Positions 36,786-45,344 of a stretch of DNA of 64,000 nt are shown here, one piece after another. This stretch comes from Catenuloplanes niger. GTDB taxonomy: Bacteria; Actinomycetota; Actinomycetes; Mycobacteriales; Micromonosporaceae. The stretch is taken from the NCBI RefSeq assembly GCF_031458255.1, contig NZ_JAVDYC010000001.1, positions 3,605,001 to 3,669,000 of the forward strand, in the 5' to 3' direction. Both the position numbers and the translations under genes were made by a program. The notes beneath the pieces are model-generated. The model was not told the DNA's origin. It saw only the letters and a program-made list of their open reading frames with translations, and ran no database searches. Numbering within the stretch: the stretch's first letter is position 1; each line of letters opens with the position of its first letter.

Positions 36786-36823
36786 AAGGCCCCTCACCTG
36801 CTGAAACAGCGGGGAGGGGCCTT
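36786..36823 (+). terminator. terminator after tRNA-Tyr (att copy 1)
   Basis: A 10-bp stem AAGGCCCCTC/GAGGGGCCTT with a CTGAAACAG inner loop, followed by CTTCTT. It belongs to the element side of attL. Confidence 0.75.
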
Positions 36824-36907
36824 CTTCGTGGGTCTCACTCGTTCTCACTCGGTGGCGCTGGGACTCGCTCGTTGTCCCCCATACGTCCCCCGAGAATTCG
36901 GCGGGGA

Positions 36908-38338
36908 TCAGCCGGGCTTGTTCGCCTCATGCTCCTTGCGGAACGCGAGGATTCGGCGGAATGCGGCCTCCTCCTCCCCGTAGAGGCACTTCGCGTAGAT
37001 GTTAAGCAGCACCCGCACGCTGTGCCCGGCCCACTCGGCGACCAGGGTTGGCGAGACGCCGGCGTTCAGCCAGCTCGACACGCACGCGTGCCGGAGGCTG
37101 TAGGGCACCGGGGCGAGCCCGGCCGCAAGTTCGTCCGGTGTGAGTGCGGCCTGCCGCGCGCCGTGCCACGCGTTGAGCCGAGCGTTCGCGGTGACCGGTC
37201 GCCCCGTCGCCGGCAGGTACATCCCCCCAGGGCCGCGTCGGGTGACGAAGAGGCGACCGTCCGGACCGGGCGGGTACGTTTCGATGTGCCAGTCGAACAA
37301 CTTGCAGAGGTCGGGCTCGGCCGGCACGCTGCGCACGGTCTTCCTCGATCGATGCTTCAGCGAGCGGTACTCGTTCGCGCTGCCATCGTCGGTCCACGCG
37401 GTGCCGACCTCCACCACGGCGCCGCCGAGGTGAAGCCAGCCCCACCCGCCCGGTTCCCTTGGCCGCTCATATTCGTGCTTGTGCAGGTGGAGGGCTTCCT
37501 CCGGCCGAAGCGCGGCGAGGTACATCGAACCGAAGAACGCGGTCAGCTCGGGCGTGCGCTTCCGTACCGCGTCGAGTAGCCGGCCTCCCTGGTGAGGGTT
37601 GACGACCACCCGCCGGTCGACCGCCTCATCCTTCTCGGGCGCGATCCACTTCACCCGCTCCATCGGGTGGGTGTCGAGATGCCCCTCCTCCACGCCGTAC
37701 AGCAGCGCGCCGCTGAAAACCGCCCGCTTCCGTGCGACCGTGCTCGCCGCGGCGGCGGTGCCGTCGAGCTTCAGGGCGAGGCTATCCAGCACCTTCCGCA
37801 CTCGGGCCGCCTCGGTCAGCTCGGAGAGCTTGACCGTGCCTTTGTCCAGCCACGCCACCGCGTCCGCCAGCTCGGCTGGCGGCGGCCCGCCGGTGCGGCG
37901 CGGCTTGACGAACACGTAGGAGTTGAGTGCCTGCCGCAGCACCCCGTCCGCGGGGGCACCGCGTCGGCTGTCCACCAGCAGCGCCATCGTGGCACCGGTC
38001 AGCGTCTCCGCGATGCCCCGCCGGTGGTGAGCGGACACCCGCGGCCACTTCATCTCCGCGTATGCCACCGCGAGCTGCAACCACGTGATGCTGCGCTGCT
38101 CCCGCGCCATCGGTTCCGGCAGGCCGGTCGCAGTGTCGAACGCGACCCCCTCGCGCTGGTTGGTGACCAGCTTCGAGCGGAAGCTCTCCGCGAGCGCCAG
38201 CGTGGCGAAGGTGTCGCCGAACTTCTCGCCCGCGACCGCCCACCGGACCCGATACGAGGTGCGGGCTTTGCCGCCGCGCGCGGCCTTGTAGGTCCGCACC
38301 TCGATCTTGTAGATCCGAACGTCGTAGCTGAGGTTCAT
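36908..38338 (-). CDS. tyrosine-type site-specific integrase
   Basis: A 476-residue tyrosine recombinase. An N-terminal SAM-like/arm-binding region is followed by the catalytic domain with R278 (AALRPEEAL), R416-H417 (YSLRHACVS), H439 (WAGHS) and nucleophile Y448 (NIYAKC). The YxLRH form, with Tyr for the first catalytic His, is usual in actinobacterial integrases. It catalyses recombination between attP and the tRNA-Tyr attB. The ATG at 38336-38338 overlaps the excisionase stop by four bases, so the two are translationally coupled. Confidence 0.95.
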   Translation of the reverse strand: MNLSYDVRIYKIEVRTYKAARGGKARTSYRVRWAVAGEKFGDTFATLALAESFRSKLVTNQREGVAFDTATGLPEPMAREQRSITWLQLAVAYAEMKWPRVSAHHRRGIAETLTGATMALLVDSRRGAPADGVLRQALNSYVFVKPRRTGGPPPAELADAVAWLDKGTVKLSELTEAARVRKVLDSLALKLDGTAAAASTVARKRAVFSGALLYGVEEGHLDTHPMERVKWIAPEKDEAVDRRVVVNPHQGGRLLDAVRKRTPELTAFFGSMYLAALRPEEALHLHKHEYERPREPGGWGWLHLGGAVVEVGTAWTDDGSANEYRSLKHRSRKTVRSVPAEPDLCKLFDWHIETYPPGPDGRLFVTRRGPGGMYLPATGRPVTANARLNAWHGARQAALTPDELAAGLAPVPYSLRHACVSSWLNAGVSPTLVAEWAGHSVRVLLNIYAKCLYGEEEAAFRRILAFRKEHEANKPG

Positions 38339-38526
38339 GCGGCGCTCTGCTCCTCAAGGCTGTTGAGCCAGGCTTCGTACTGGGTGCGGCGAATGCGGAT
38401 CTCCCGGTTCGGGAGCTTGTAGCAGACCGGGGCCTTGCCCTGCGCCTTCCAGCGGAAGAACGTCGAGCGCGGCACCTCCTGCTCTTCCAGGAACTCGTCG
38501 AGCGTGAGGAAGTCCTTGCGTGGCAC
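38335..38526 (-). CDS. excisionase / MerR-type HTH DNA-binding protein
   Basis: A 63-residue winged-helix protein: DEFLEEQEVPRSTFFRWKAQG (helix-turn-helix) then a strand-rich KLPNREIRIRRTQYEAWL, the pattern of AICE Xis proteins of the helix_turn_helix_17 type. It would bend attL/attR DNA and bias the integrase towards excision. The start is GTG 38524-38526 with GGGGAGG upstream. It overlaps the integrase gene. Confidence 0.88.
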   Translation of the reverse strand: MPRKDFLTLDEFLEEQEVPRSTFFRWKAQGKAPVCYKLPNREIRIRRTQYEAWLNSLEEQSAA

Positions 38527-38773
38527 GGGTTCGGCCTCCCCTGGTGCGGTACTGCATGGGTCTGAGAGGGCGCCTGTAGCGCGAACGAGCGTCGGGGCAG
38601 CGCGGGAAAGGGTGCCGGGTGGGGAGCGACAGCGACCCGGAAAACGGCCCGCTGAGAGCGCCGCGGAGCCAAGATCTGCCCATGCCCGGTATGGCTGCAT
38701 GCACGAAACCGTCTCCGTGGCGCTGAGCGGGCCGCGTCCGATGCCGCTCCGGTGACGCGGACCGGAAAGGGCG
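38527..38773. other. gene-free gap upstream of xis
   Basis: About 250 bases without a convincing gene between the excisionase start and the GTGACA cluster. It probably contains the xis-int promoter, but no clear -35/-10 was identified. Confidence 0.4.
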
Positions 38774-38997
38774 GTGACACCGGTGACACGGTGACAATCG
38801 GCCGCAGTGCCGCCGTTGACGCAGGTCAGAGACGGTTTACATGTGTCACCGGGGGTGGTGACAAGGTGGTGACAAGTGGTGACAACGGCGTGGGGTGTCA
38901 CCACTGTCACCGGGGTGTCACCGGGCACCGGTGACACCTGCATCCATGCTCTGACCTGCGGTGAAGGCGGTTTCGAGATCGTCTGTCACCGTGTCAC
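38774..38997. repeat. GTGACA iteron-like cluster, candidate origin
   Basis: Thirteen exact GTGACA/TGTCAC sites in 224 bases: plus orientation at 38774, 38783, 38791, 38858, 38869, 38879, 38931; minus at 38844, 38896, 38905, 38916, 38984, 38992. Neighbouring copies are 8-11 bases apart, about one helical turn. The cluster covers the gap between xis and the replication-type genes and the 3' end of the DUF3987 gene. It resembles an iteron origin or a regulator-binding array. Confidence 0.65.
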
Positions 38998-40498
38998 CGG
39001 CTTCGAGCAGCTCCGCGGCGCGAGGGTGAAGCTCCCACCGGCCGTCGCGCTGCCGGACCCACCCGAGTTGCGCGAGGTTGTCGAGCGTGGCGGCCACCTC
39101 GGCCGCACTGCGGATCTGCCGGCGGACGCTGCGGTGCAGCTCCCGGACGGTGAAGGTGGTGACATCCTTCTCGATGAGGCGGGTGAGGACGTGGCGGGCC
39201 GGGCCGGTGGCCTTGTCGGCGGTGATCATGTCGCGGGCGGTCTGGTAGTGGGCGACGAAGAACTCGGCCAGCTTCACGGCGTCGGCCATGGTGCCGGCGT
39301 CGATCGGGTGCCGCCACGCGTCGTCCGGGCGGTGGGCGACGTGCAGCAGCCCGGCGAGCCGGATCGTGGTGCCGGCGAGCTTGTTCGCCCACTCCCGCAC
39401 GTCGCGCAGCGCGCCACCGGGACGCAGGTGCCGCTCGATGTCGGCCGCGGCGGTCGCGCGGATGCGTGCCGCGTCGTCGGTGAGCGCGACTACGGCCGGA
39501 TCGGACCACTCCGCCAGCGTCGCGGCGAGCCCATGGATCTTTTCGGCGTAGAGGTCGCGGACGGGCGTGGGGATCGGGTCGGGGTCGATCTCGCGGTAGC
39601 CGGCCAGCGATGCGGGGAGCACGAACAGGAACCGGGCGACCAGGCCGCGGCCGGCGAGGTCGTCGTTCCCGCCGAACTTGCGCAGCACGGACGGCTGGAT
39701 CATGACGCCGACGGTCAGCGCGGGCCGGGGGATGAACTCGCCCTCCCGGTTGTGCCGGTCGACGCGGATCGGCCGGCCGACGTGCCCCTTCAGGTACGGA
39801 TCGAGGTTCGGTGCCGAGCTGTACCGGCCGGCGAGCATGTCGAAGACCCCGCCCTCATCGGAGATCACGGCCATGCGTCCGCCGTTGTCGGCCATGAGGG
39901 AGATCAGTTTTTCCGGGGTGGCGTCGTCGGCGAACAGCCGCGGGAGCGCCGGGACGGTGATCGCTTCGGCGGCGAGGGCCGCGGCGACCGCTTCGGCGGT
40001 GGCGCCGTCGCGCTTGTCCGAGGTCGCTTTCGCCGCAACGGTCTTTGCGTGCTCGGCTTGCCGGCTGGCGATGTCCTTCAGGGCCGCGGCTTCCGCGACC
40101 GCGGCGCGGCTCTTGTCCGCGAGGGTCGCCTCGGCCGCTTCGAGCGGGTCGGTGAGCGCGCCGTGCACGGGGCTCTTGCGCTCGCCGGGCTCGGCGACGA
40201 CGGCGAGGAACAGGTTCACCGGTTCCCGCCATCCTGGCCGGGCCTCCACGTCGAGTCGGCCGCCGGCGCATGCCGACAGCACCGCGAGCGCGACTCCGCC
40301 GGCCATCGCGGGGTCGGTCTGGGTGAAGCGGGCGGTCGCGGTCACCATGTCGCCGAGCCACGGCGGGAGCACGTCGACCGGGAACGGCGGCGGCGCCGTG
40401 CTGCTGGTCAGCGGAACCGGTAGATCCCATCCGCCGGTGAGCGGTGCGGGCTGGTCGGCCACGTTCGGGACGATCTGCAAGCGTGCGGGTGTGGTCAT
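38918..40498 (-). CDS. DUF3987-family replication-associated protein
   Basis: A 526-residue protein. A P-loop-like GERKS (residues 105-109), a Walker B-like AVISDEGG (D214, E215) and a C-terminal helical region with a wHTH-like end (EKDVTTFTVRELHRSVRRQI) match DUF3987 proteins of phages and integrative elements, thought to be helicase/primase-like. The ATG at 40496-40498 (MTTPARLQIVPN) is four bases past the methyltransferase stop. Together with the PrimPol gene it probably forms the element's replication module. The 3' end carries several of the GTGACA repeats. Confidence 0.8.
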   Translation of the reverse strand: MTTPARLQIVPNVADQPAPLTGGWDLPVPLTSSTAPPPFPVDVLPPWLGDMVTATARFTQTDPAMAGGVALAVLSACAGGRLDVEARPGWREPVNLFLAVVAEPGERKSPVHGALTDPLEAAEATLADKSRAAVAEAAALKDIASRQAEHAKTVAAKATSDKRDGATAEAVAAALAAEAITVPALPRLFADDATPEKLISLMADNGGRMAVISDEGGVFDMLAGRYSSAPNLDPYLKGHVGRPIRVDRHNREGEFIPRPALTVGVMIQPSVLRKFGGNDDLAGRGLVARFLFVLPASLAGYREIDPDPIPTPVRDLYAEKIHGLAATLAEWSDPAVVALTDDAARIRATAAADIERHLRPGGALRDVREWANKLAGTTIRLAGLLHVAHRPDDAWRHPIDAGTMADAVKLAEFFVAHYQTARDMITADKATGPARHVLTRLIEKDVTTFTVRELHRSVRRQIRSAAEVAATLDNLAQLGWVRQRDGRWELHPRAAELLEAGDTVTDDLETAFTAGQSMDAGVTGAR

Positions 40499-40502
40499 TA
40501 GG

Positions 40503-41234
40503 TCACCGACCCGCGCGCTGGTGGTGGTCGTGGACAATCCGGCCGATGTGTTCGGCGACGGCGGGGACGACGGCGTTGCCGAGTGCTGCAAGTCGGTCCA
40601 TCCGGTCGGGAAGCCCATAAGCCACTCGATCCACTGCGGGTTCGGTCGGCCACCGATCAGGTCGGGCAGGTTCAGGCCGGTACGCGACCTCTCCCGACGT
40701 CGTGCCAGCCCGGCCGGGCTCAGCGCCCCGCGGGCCGAGTCGGCTCGTTTCGGTGTGGGCCAGGACGAACAGTCGGGCGCGTGGGTGTGGGGCGCCCACC
40801 TCGCAAGCGCGGATGACTCCGGCGGTGGCGGTGTAGCCGAGGTCCGCCAGGTCGGCCAGGACGCGTCCGAGTCCGCGGGTGCGGTGTCCGAGGACGTTCT
40901 CCCCGATGACGTATCGGGGTCGCAGGTCGTGGATGACGTCGGCCATGGCGGGCCACAGCCAGCGGGGGTCCTCGTCGCCGAGTCGTCGTCCGGCGAGGGA
41001 CTCGCCTTGGCAGGGGTAGCCGCCGGCGACCACGTCGACTGCGGGTCGGGGGTGGGAGGTCCACCAGGCGGTGGTGGTGCGTACGTCGTCATGCTGGGGA
41101 ACCTCCGGCCAGTGCTTGTGCAGGACGGCACGGCAGAACGGGTTGATCTCGACGTGGCCGACCACGCGCATCCCGGCGCGTTCCAGTCCGAGTGACATGC
41201 CGCCGATCCCGGCGAACAGCTCCAGCACGTTCAC
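40503..41234 (-). CDS. C5-cytosine-specific DNA methyltransferase
   Basis: A 243-residue Dcm-type enzyme: motif I LFAGIGGMSLGLERAG, motif IV GGYPCQGES with catalytic C75, motif VI GENV (E112), motif VIII HPRARLFVLA and motif X ALGNAVVPAVAEHIG. It transfers methyl groups from S-adenosylmethionine to cytosine. No restriction endonuclease gene is adjacent, so it is a solitary methyltransferase, perhaps for protection from host restriction or for replication control. The GTG start overlaps the PrimPol stop by four bases. Confidence 0.92.
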   Translation of the reverse strand: MNVLELFAGIGGMSLGLERAGMRVVGHVEINPFCRAVLHKHWPEVPQHDDVRTTTAWWTSHPRPAVDVVAGGYPCQGESLAGRRLGDEDPRWLWPAMADVIHDLRPRYVIGENVLGHRTRGLGRVLADLADLGYTATAGVIRACEVGAPHPRARLFVLAHTETSRLGPRGAEPGRAGTTSGEVAYRPEPARPDRWPTEPAVDRVAYGLPDRMDRLAALGNAVVPAVAEHIGRIVHDHHQRAGR

Positions 41235-42484
41235 CGCGTCACGCCCTCGGCCCGGAACCCGCCGTCGATCGCGGCGCGGATCTCCCGATCGGTCTGCCCC
41301 GCCTCACGGCCTACGCCCACCAGCGCGGTCTCGGCGTCGGTGCTGGTGAGGCATCCGGCGGCGACCATCTTCGCCACGCCGCGGGCGACGCCGTAGAGGG
41401 TGGTGCGTCGGCGGCCCTCCGCGGCGGTGCGCACTCGGTCGAGCAGCGTGTTCAGGAGTCGGTCGGGGTAGGAGATGCCCCCCGCGCCGGCGAGCGCCAC
41501 CGGTGTACTCGCCGGCGCGGTCGTGGGGAGGTCGTCGGGGTGTGGGTTGCGCAGGGTGCGGATGCCGGCGTGGTCGGCGAGGTTCGCGCATCCGGTGGCG
41601 CCGGGGGAGGCGTCGCGGATGAACGCCAGGCACAGGACGGGGCGGGTGGCGACCATTGCGGCGTTGCGGGCCGGTCCGGCGCGGCGGCCGGTGCTCCAGT
41701 CGGCCGGGTGTCGCTCGACCGTCACGTGGTGGTGCCGGCACCACGCGTCGGCGATCGCGTCCGCACCACGTGGGCAGGCCCCGTGCACGATGGTCAACGC
41801 CGGCCCGTGATCGCGCAGCAGCCGATCCAGCACGACGGTCACAGCCGCGGTATCGGTCCACGTCCGGGAGCCGGTGAGCAGCACCCGGAACGCTCGCGCG
41901 GCCGACGTCGGTACGCACGCGGCTGCCAGCGCGGGGGGCATCTCCTCCACCGGGCGCCCGTCGTCGGCCCACCGATAGGCGCGGCCGGTGCGCTGGTGGA
42001 TCGAGGGCGGCAGCACCGCGTATCCGCCGTCCGCGCGCACGTCGAGGCCCGGCCCGAGCACGCTCTGGCTGCACGGGATCGGCCGGCCGGGGTGGGCGTA
42101 GTACAGGTGCATGCCACCGGAGCCGGTGAGCACCCGCGCGGTCGGCGGCAGCATCCCGGCCTGGATCAGCGCGGACATGCTGCGGATGCCGTCGTGGGCC
42201 GGGTCGACGTCGACCACGACCAGGCCGGAGGATGCGCCGGTGCGGACCGCGAGCTGACCTCGCGATACCGCGGCGACGATCTCGGCAACCCGGTCAGGGT
42301 CGCGGGTCGCGGCGTAGAAGCCGTGGCAGGTCAGGCACGGGCAGGACTCGCGGTCGTGGCGCGGGTCCGCCTCAGCGCTGGGACAGTCCGTGCAGTTGGC
42401 GACCGGGCGCTTGGACCGGCCGAGCATGAACACGGGCCAGCCGCGGTCGGCCGCGGCCAGCGCGGCGTCGAGCATGTTGGACAT
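41231..42484 (-). CDS. bifunctional primase-polymerase fused to a SLOG/DUF2493 domain
   Basis: A 417-residue fusion. Residues 1-190 are an archaeo-eukaryotic PrimPol domain: cysteines C31, C34, C48, C50, C53; catalytic VVDVD (D92, D94); GSGGMH (H126); GLDVRADGGYAVLPPS (D149). Residues 198-312 are a DUF2493/YspA-like SLOG domain: VLLTGSRTWTD, IVHGACPRGADAIAD, GPARNAAMV. Residues about 335-417 are helical, like a primase C-terminal region. SLOG domains bind nucleotide-derived ligands, so the insertion may sense or process nucleotides during priming. The ATG at 42482-42484 follows GGGAGG. Confidence 0.88.
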   Translation of the reverse strand: MSNMLDAALAAADRGWPVFMLGRSKRPVANCTDCPSAEADPRHDRESCPCLTCHGFYAATRDPDRVAEIVAAVSRGQLAVRTGASSGLVVVDVDPAHDGIRSMSALIQAGMLPPTARVLTGSGGMHLYYAHPGRPIPCSQSVLGPGLDVRADGGYAVLPPSIHQRTGRAYRWADDGRPVEEMPPALAAACVPTSAARAFRVLLTGSRTWTDTAAVTVVLDRLLRDHGPALTIVHGACPRGADAIADAWCRHHHVTVERHPADWSTGRRAGPARNAAMVATRPVLCLAFIRDASPGATGCANLADHAGIRTLRNPHPDDLPTTAPASTPVALAGAGGISYPDRLLNTLLDRVRTAAEGRRRTTLYGVARGVAKMVAAGCLTSTDAETALVGVGREAGQTDREIRAAIDGGFRAEGVTR

Positions 42485-42533
42485 GAGAAGACCTCCCATG
42501 ATCAGAGGTGGAAGGCGGCGCGGATGCGGGACA

Positions 42534-42815
42534 TCAGGCACCCCGCTTCTGCCGTGCCGCGGTCAGGTCGAGCAGCGTCCCGCCGTCGGCCAGCGTTTCG
42601 GTGCCGCGTCGTGTGCGGGTCTTGGCCGTGATCGCGACGCTGTACCGCACGTACAGCCGGTACCGGCGTTCGTCGCATGCGCCGGCGAGCCGTCGCCGTG
42701 GTGAGCGGTAGAGCAGCCGGCCGGTCTCGCGCAACGCAGCGAGCGCTGCGTCCAGCTCGGTGGTGGTGCCGATGAGCCAGACCTCCAGCCCGATCGGCAC
42801 CTCTCCGGCCGTCAT
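42534..42815 (-). CDS. hypothetical AICE protein
   Basis: A 93-residue basic protein, no membrane segment. The predicted alpha/beta pattern (LEVWLIGTTTELDAALAALRETGRLL) resembles small AICE proteins of unknown function. The ATG is at 42813-42815. It is in the transfer-replication operon between the PrimPol gene and a membrane protein. No catalytic motif is visible. Confidence 0.65.
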   Translation of the reverse strand: MTAGEVPIGLEVWLIGTTTELDAALAALRETGRLLYRSPRRRLAGACDERRYRLYVRYSVAITAKTRTRRGTETLADGGTLLDLTAARQKRGA

Positions 42816-42816
42816 C

Positions 42817-43170
42817 TCAGGCCACCCGCAGCCAGTACAGGATGCCCACGCCGACGCTCAGCAGCGCGAGCACGACCGGGACGGCCGGGTGTGGTGCGGG
42901 GCGCCAGCGCCGCCGCCGGTGGATGGTGGTGCCGATGTAGAGCACCCAGCTGGCCGCGGTGAGCGCGGCGGTGGCGAGGGCGAGGGTGGCGAGGCGGGGC
43001 AGCCAGACGGCGGAGAACCGCACCGCGAGCCAGACCGCGACGGCGAGTAGGGCGATCATCGTGACGGGGAAGACGAGTCGTTTGGTGATCTCGGCGGCGA
43101 GGAACCAGCGCCACATGCGGCGCCCGAACTCGTCGGCGGCGCCGCGGCGGGCTTGCCGGATCCAGTTCAT
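42817..43170 (-). CDS. small membrane protein, Spd-like
   Basis: A 117-residue protein with three membrane segments (about 30-52, 57-78, 95-115) and a basic N-terminus (MNWIRQARRGAADEFGRR). Small polytopic proteins next to TraB (Spd proteins) help intramycelial plasmid spread in streptomycetes; a similar role is inferred from size and place. The start is ATG 43168-43170; a GTG four codons upstream is an alternative. The repeat array at 43195-43310 lies immediately upstream. Confidence 0.65.
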   Translation of the reverse strand: MNWIRQARRGAADEFGRRMWRWFLAAEITKRLVFPVTMIALLAVAVWLAVRFSAVWLPRLATLALATAALTAASWVLYIGTTIHRRRRWRPAPHPAVPVVLALLSVGVGILYWLRVA

Positions 43171-43194
43171 AGGGGTGCTCACTCTCCGGTGATG

Positions 43195-43310
43195 TTCACG
43201 GACTTCACGGACTTCACGCTTCACGGACTTCACGAGGGGTCGCGCGCACGCGCACGCGCGCGTTAGGGGGCGTTTCCGGGTCCGCGCGTGAAGTGCGTGA
43301 AGTGCGTGAA
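43195..43310. repeat. opposed TTCACG/CGTGAA repeat array, candidate clt or operator
   Basis: Five TTCACG copies at 43195, 43204, 43213, 43220 and 43229 (mostly 9 bases apart, GACTTCACG units) face three CGTGAA copies at 43287, 43296 and 43305 (also 9 apart, CGTGAAGTG units). Between them lies an alternating purine-pyrimidine tract (about 43241-43263). The array is just 3' of traB, where the clt site recognised by TraB has been mapped in Streptomyces plasmids such as pSVH1. Confidence 0.6.
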
Positions 43311-43331
43311 CACGCGCGGACCCGGGTGACG

Positions 43332-45344
43332 CTAGGTAGCCGCGCCGACGAGGGCGGGCTGTGGTGCGGGGTCGTCGAGGATGACGTAGACGCCGCGGTC
43401 GGCGGCCTTGCGCAGCAGCGGCCCGCGGTCCGGCTCGCAGAACTCACCGAGGATCTTCGTGATCGTCGGCGGCCGGAGGCCTTCCTCGCCGATGACCTCG
43501 ACGACCTGAGCGAACGACGACGGCTTGATCTGCCGGACGCCGGCGTCGCGGTGCTGGACGATGGCCTGCCGCATGATCTCCCGGATCTGCAGCGGGGTGA
43601 ATCGCTGGTCGGTCTCCGGCTCGATCGTCAGGTCGATGCGGCGCCGGTTCGGCACGGTCAACGGTATGCGCGGGTCCGGGTCCGGCTCGCACTCCGGGTC
43701 GATCGGCAGCGGCGGGCACTCCGGATCGTCGTCGTCATCGTCGTCGGCGACCTCGCCCGGTTCTCCGGCCGGGACCGGCGCCGCGGGCTCGCCGGCGTCG
43801 CGCGAGGTGTCGGGCTGGTCGGCGGTCGCGACGTACTCACCGATCGCGGTCAGGTAGGCGACCAGTTCACCGATCACCGCGTCCCGATCCGGTTTGAACG
43901 TGCGGGCGGGAAGCGACCAGTCGTCGGGGTCGGTGCCGGGGATCTCCGCGTAGAGGGCGCCGGGCTTGCTGTTCTTCCAGCCCGGGTCCGCGCCGGAGGC
44001 GATGGTCTCTTCCGACAGCACGCGGGCGCCCTCGGCGGCGTCCTTGACGCCCATGCAGATCGCGCCGCCGGTCGTCGACCGCACCGAGGTCGGCATACGG
44101 TCGCCGGTGGCGCGCTGGACGCCGAGCAGCATGAAGATGCCGACCGAACGGATCGACTCCGCCAGTTCCACCAGGTCCTCTTCGGCCTCGATGATGAACT
44201 TCGACGCCTCATCGACGATGACGACCTTGAACTTCGGGCACTGCGGGCATCCGGCGGTCCACTGCTCGTGGCCGTGCGCGCCCATCTGGTCCGCGCGGCG
44301 GCTGACGTCGGGGATCAGGTTGGCGAGGTAGTCCTCGGCCTCGCCGGTGTCGGTGATCATGAGGTGCATGGAGTTGCGGAACGGTGCCGGGAGCTGCTTG
44401 CCCTTGCGGGCGTCGATGTAGACAACCTCGGCGTCCCGGCGCGAGCGGGCCTCGGCCGCGAGGAACAGCTGGAACTCGGTCTTGCCGGACCCGGACTGGC
44501 CGAGCAGGATCAGCACGCCGACCGCGTTGCGGCCGGCGGCGGGGTCGCCGGGCAGCAGCAGCGGCAGCGGCTTGCCGGTCTGGTAGACCGCGAGCCGGAT
44601 CGGGTCGGCGATCGACCCGCCCACCGCGGACAGGCCGGGCCAGGCCGGCGGGTTGTCGAGCATGTCCACCGGGGAGACCTCGATTCGGCCGGTACGCGGG
44701 CTGTTGCGGTTGGCGACCATCCGCACGCCGCCCGCGGGCACGTCCAGCGCGGACGCGATCGCGGTACGGACCTCGGGCTTGGCGAGCGCGCCGAAGTCGG
44801 CGCCGGGGACCATCGCGGTGTCGGTGACGATCCGGCCGTCCATCACTCGCGGCCGGGTGGTCGCGCCGATGTCCTGCAGTTCCTTGACCCGCTCGCCGAG
44901 TTCACCGAACAGGCCCGTCCGGGCGTCGTCTCCGTTGCCGCGCATCAGCTTCGTCAGCGCCAGCAGCACCGACGCGCACGCCATGACGATCAGGTAGACC
45001 ATCACCGAGTCACGCGTCCAGCCGCGGAACGTCAGCACGAACAGGCCCACGCACGACCCGGACGACATCAGCAGCGACGCGAACCGCAGCTCGATCTTGC
45101 GTGCCCGGCCGACCGCCCACGTCGTGGCCACGATCGCCGCGGCACAGACCAGAATCAGACCGGACCGCCACGCGGTCTGCCACGTGTCCGCGTCGGCGTA
45201 GGCGCCCCAGACCAGCGACAGCACACCCGACAAGATCAGGTTCGCGACCGCGGCGACCGGCGGGATCACGTACGCCCACAGGTTGTTCTGCATCTCCGAC
45301 GCGGCCCCGCGGGCGACGTTGAGGGAGTAGGTGCGGCGGCCCAT
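43332..45344 (-). CDS. TraB-type FtsK/SpoIIIE DNA translocase
   Basis: A 670-residue conjugation ATPase. Four membrane segments (about 24-130) are followed by the motor with Walker A GQSGSGKT (282-289) and Walker B VVIVDE (374-379), an acidic linker (about 510-540) and a C-terminal winged-helix region (FAQVVEVIGEEGLRPPTITKIL) resembling FtsK gamma or TraB recognition domains. It moves double-stranded DNA between mycelial cells as the only dedicated transfer protein. The ATG overlaps the stop of the upstream gene by one base. Confidence 0.92.
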   Translation of the reverse strand: MGRRTYSLNVARGAASEMQNNLWAYVIPPVAAVANLILSGVLSLVWGAYADADTWQTAWRSGLILVCAAAIVATTWAVGRARKIELRFASLLMSSGSCVGLFVLTFRGWTRDSVMVYLIVMACASVLLALTKLMRGNGDDARTGLFGELGERVKELQDIGATTRPRVMDGRIVTDTAMVPGADFGALAKPEVRTAIASALDVPAGGVRMVANRNSPRTGRIEVSPVDMLDNPPAWPGLSAVGGSIADPIRLAVYQTGKPLPLLLPGDPAAGRNAVGVLILLGQSGSGKTEFQLFLAAEARSRRDAEVVYIDARKGKQLPAPFRNSMHLMITDTGEAEDYLANLIPDVSRRADQMGAHGHEQWTAGCPQCPKFKVVIVDEASKFIIEAEEDLVELAESIRSVGIFMLLGVQRATGDRMPTSVRSTTGGAICMGVKDAAEGARVLSEETIASGADPGWKNSKPGALYAEIPGTDPDDWSLPARTFKPDRDAVIGELVAYLTAIGEYVATADQPDTSRDAGEPAAPVPAGEPGEVADDDDDDDPECPPLPIDPECEPDPDPRIPLTVPNRRRIDLTIEPETDQRFTPLQIREIMRQAIVQHRDAGVRQIKPSSFAQVVEVIGEEGLRPPTITKILGEFCEPDRGPLLRKAADRGVYVILDDPAPQPALVGAAT

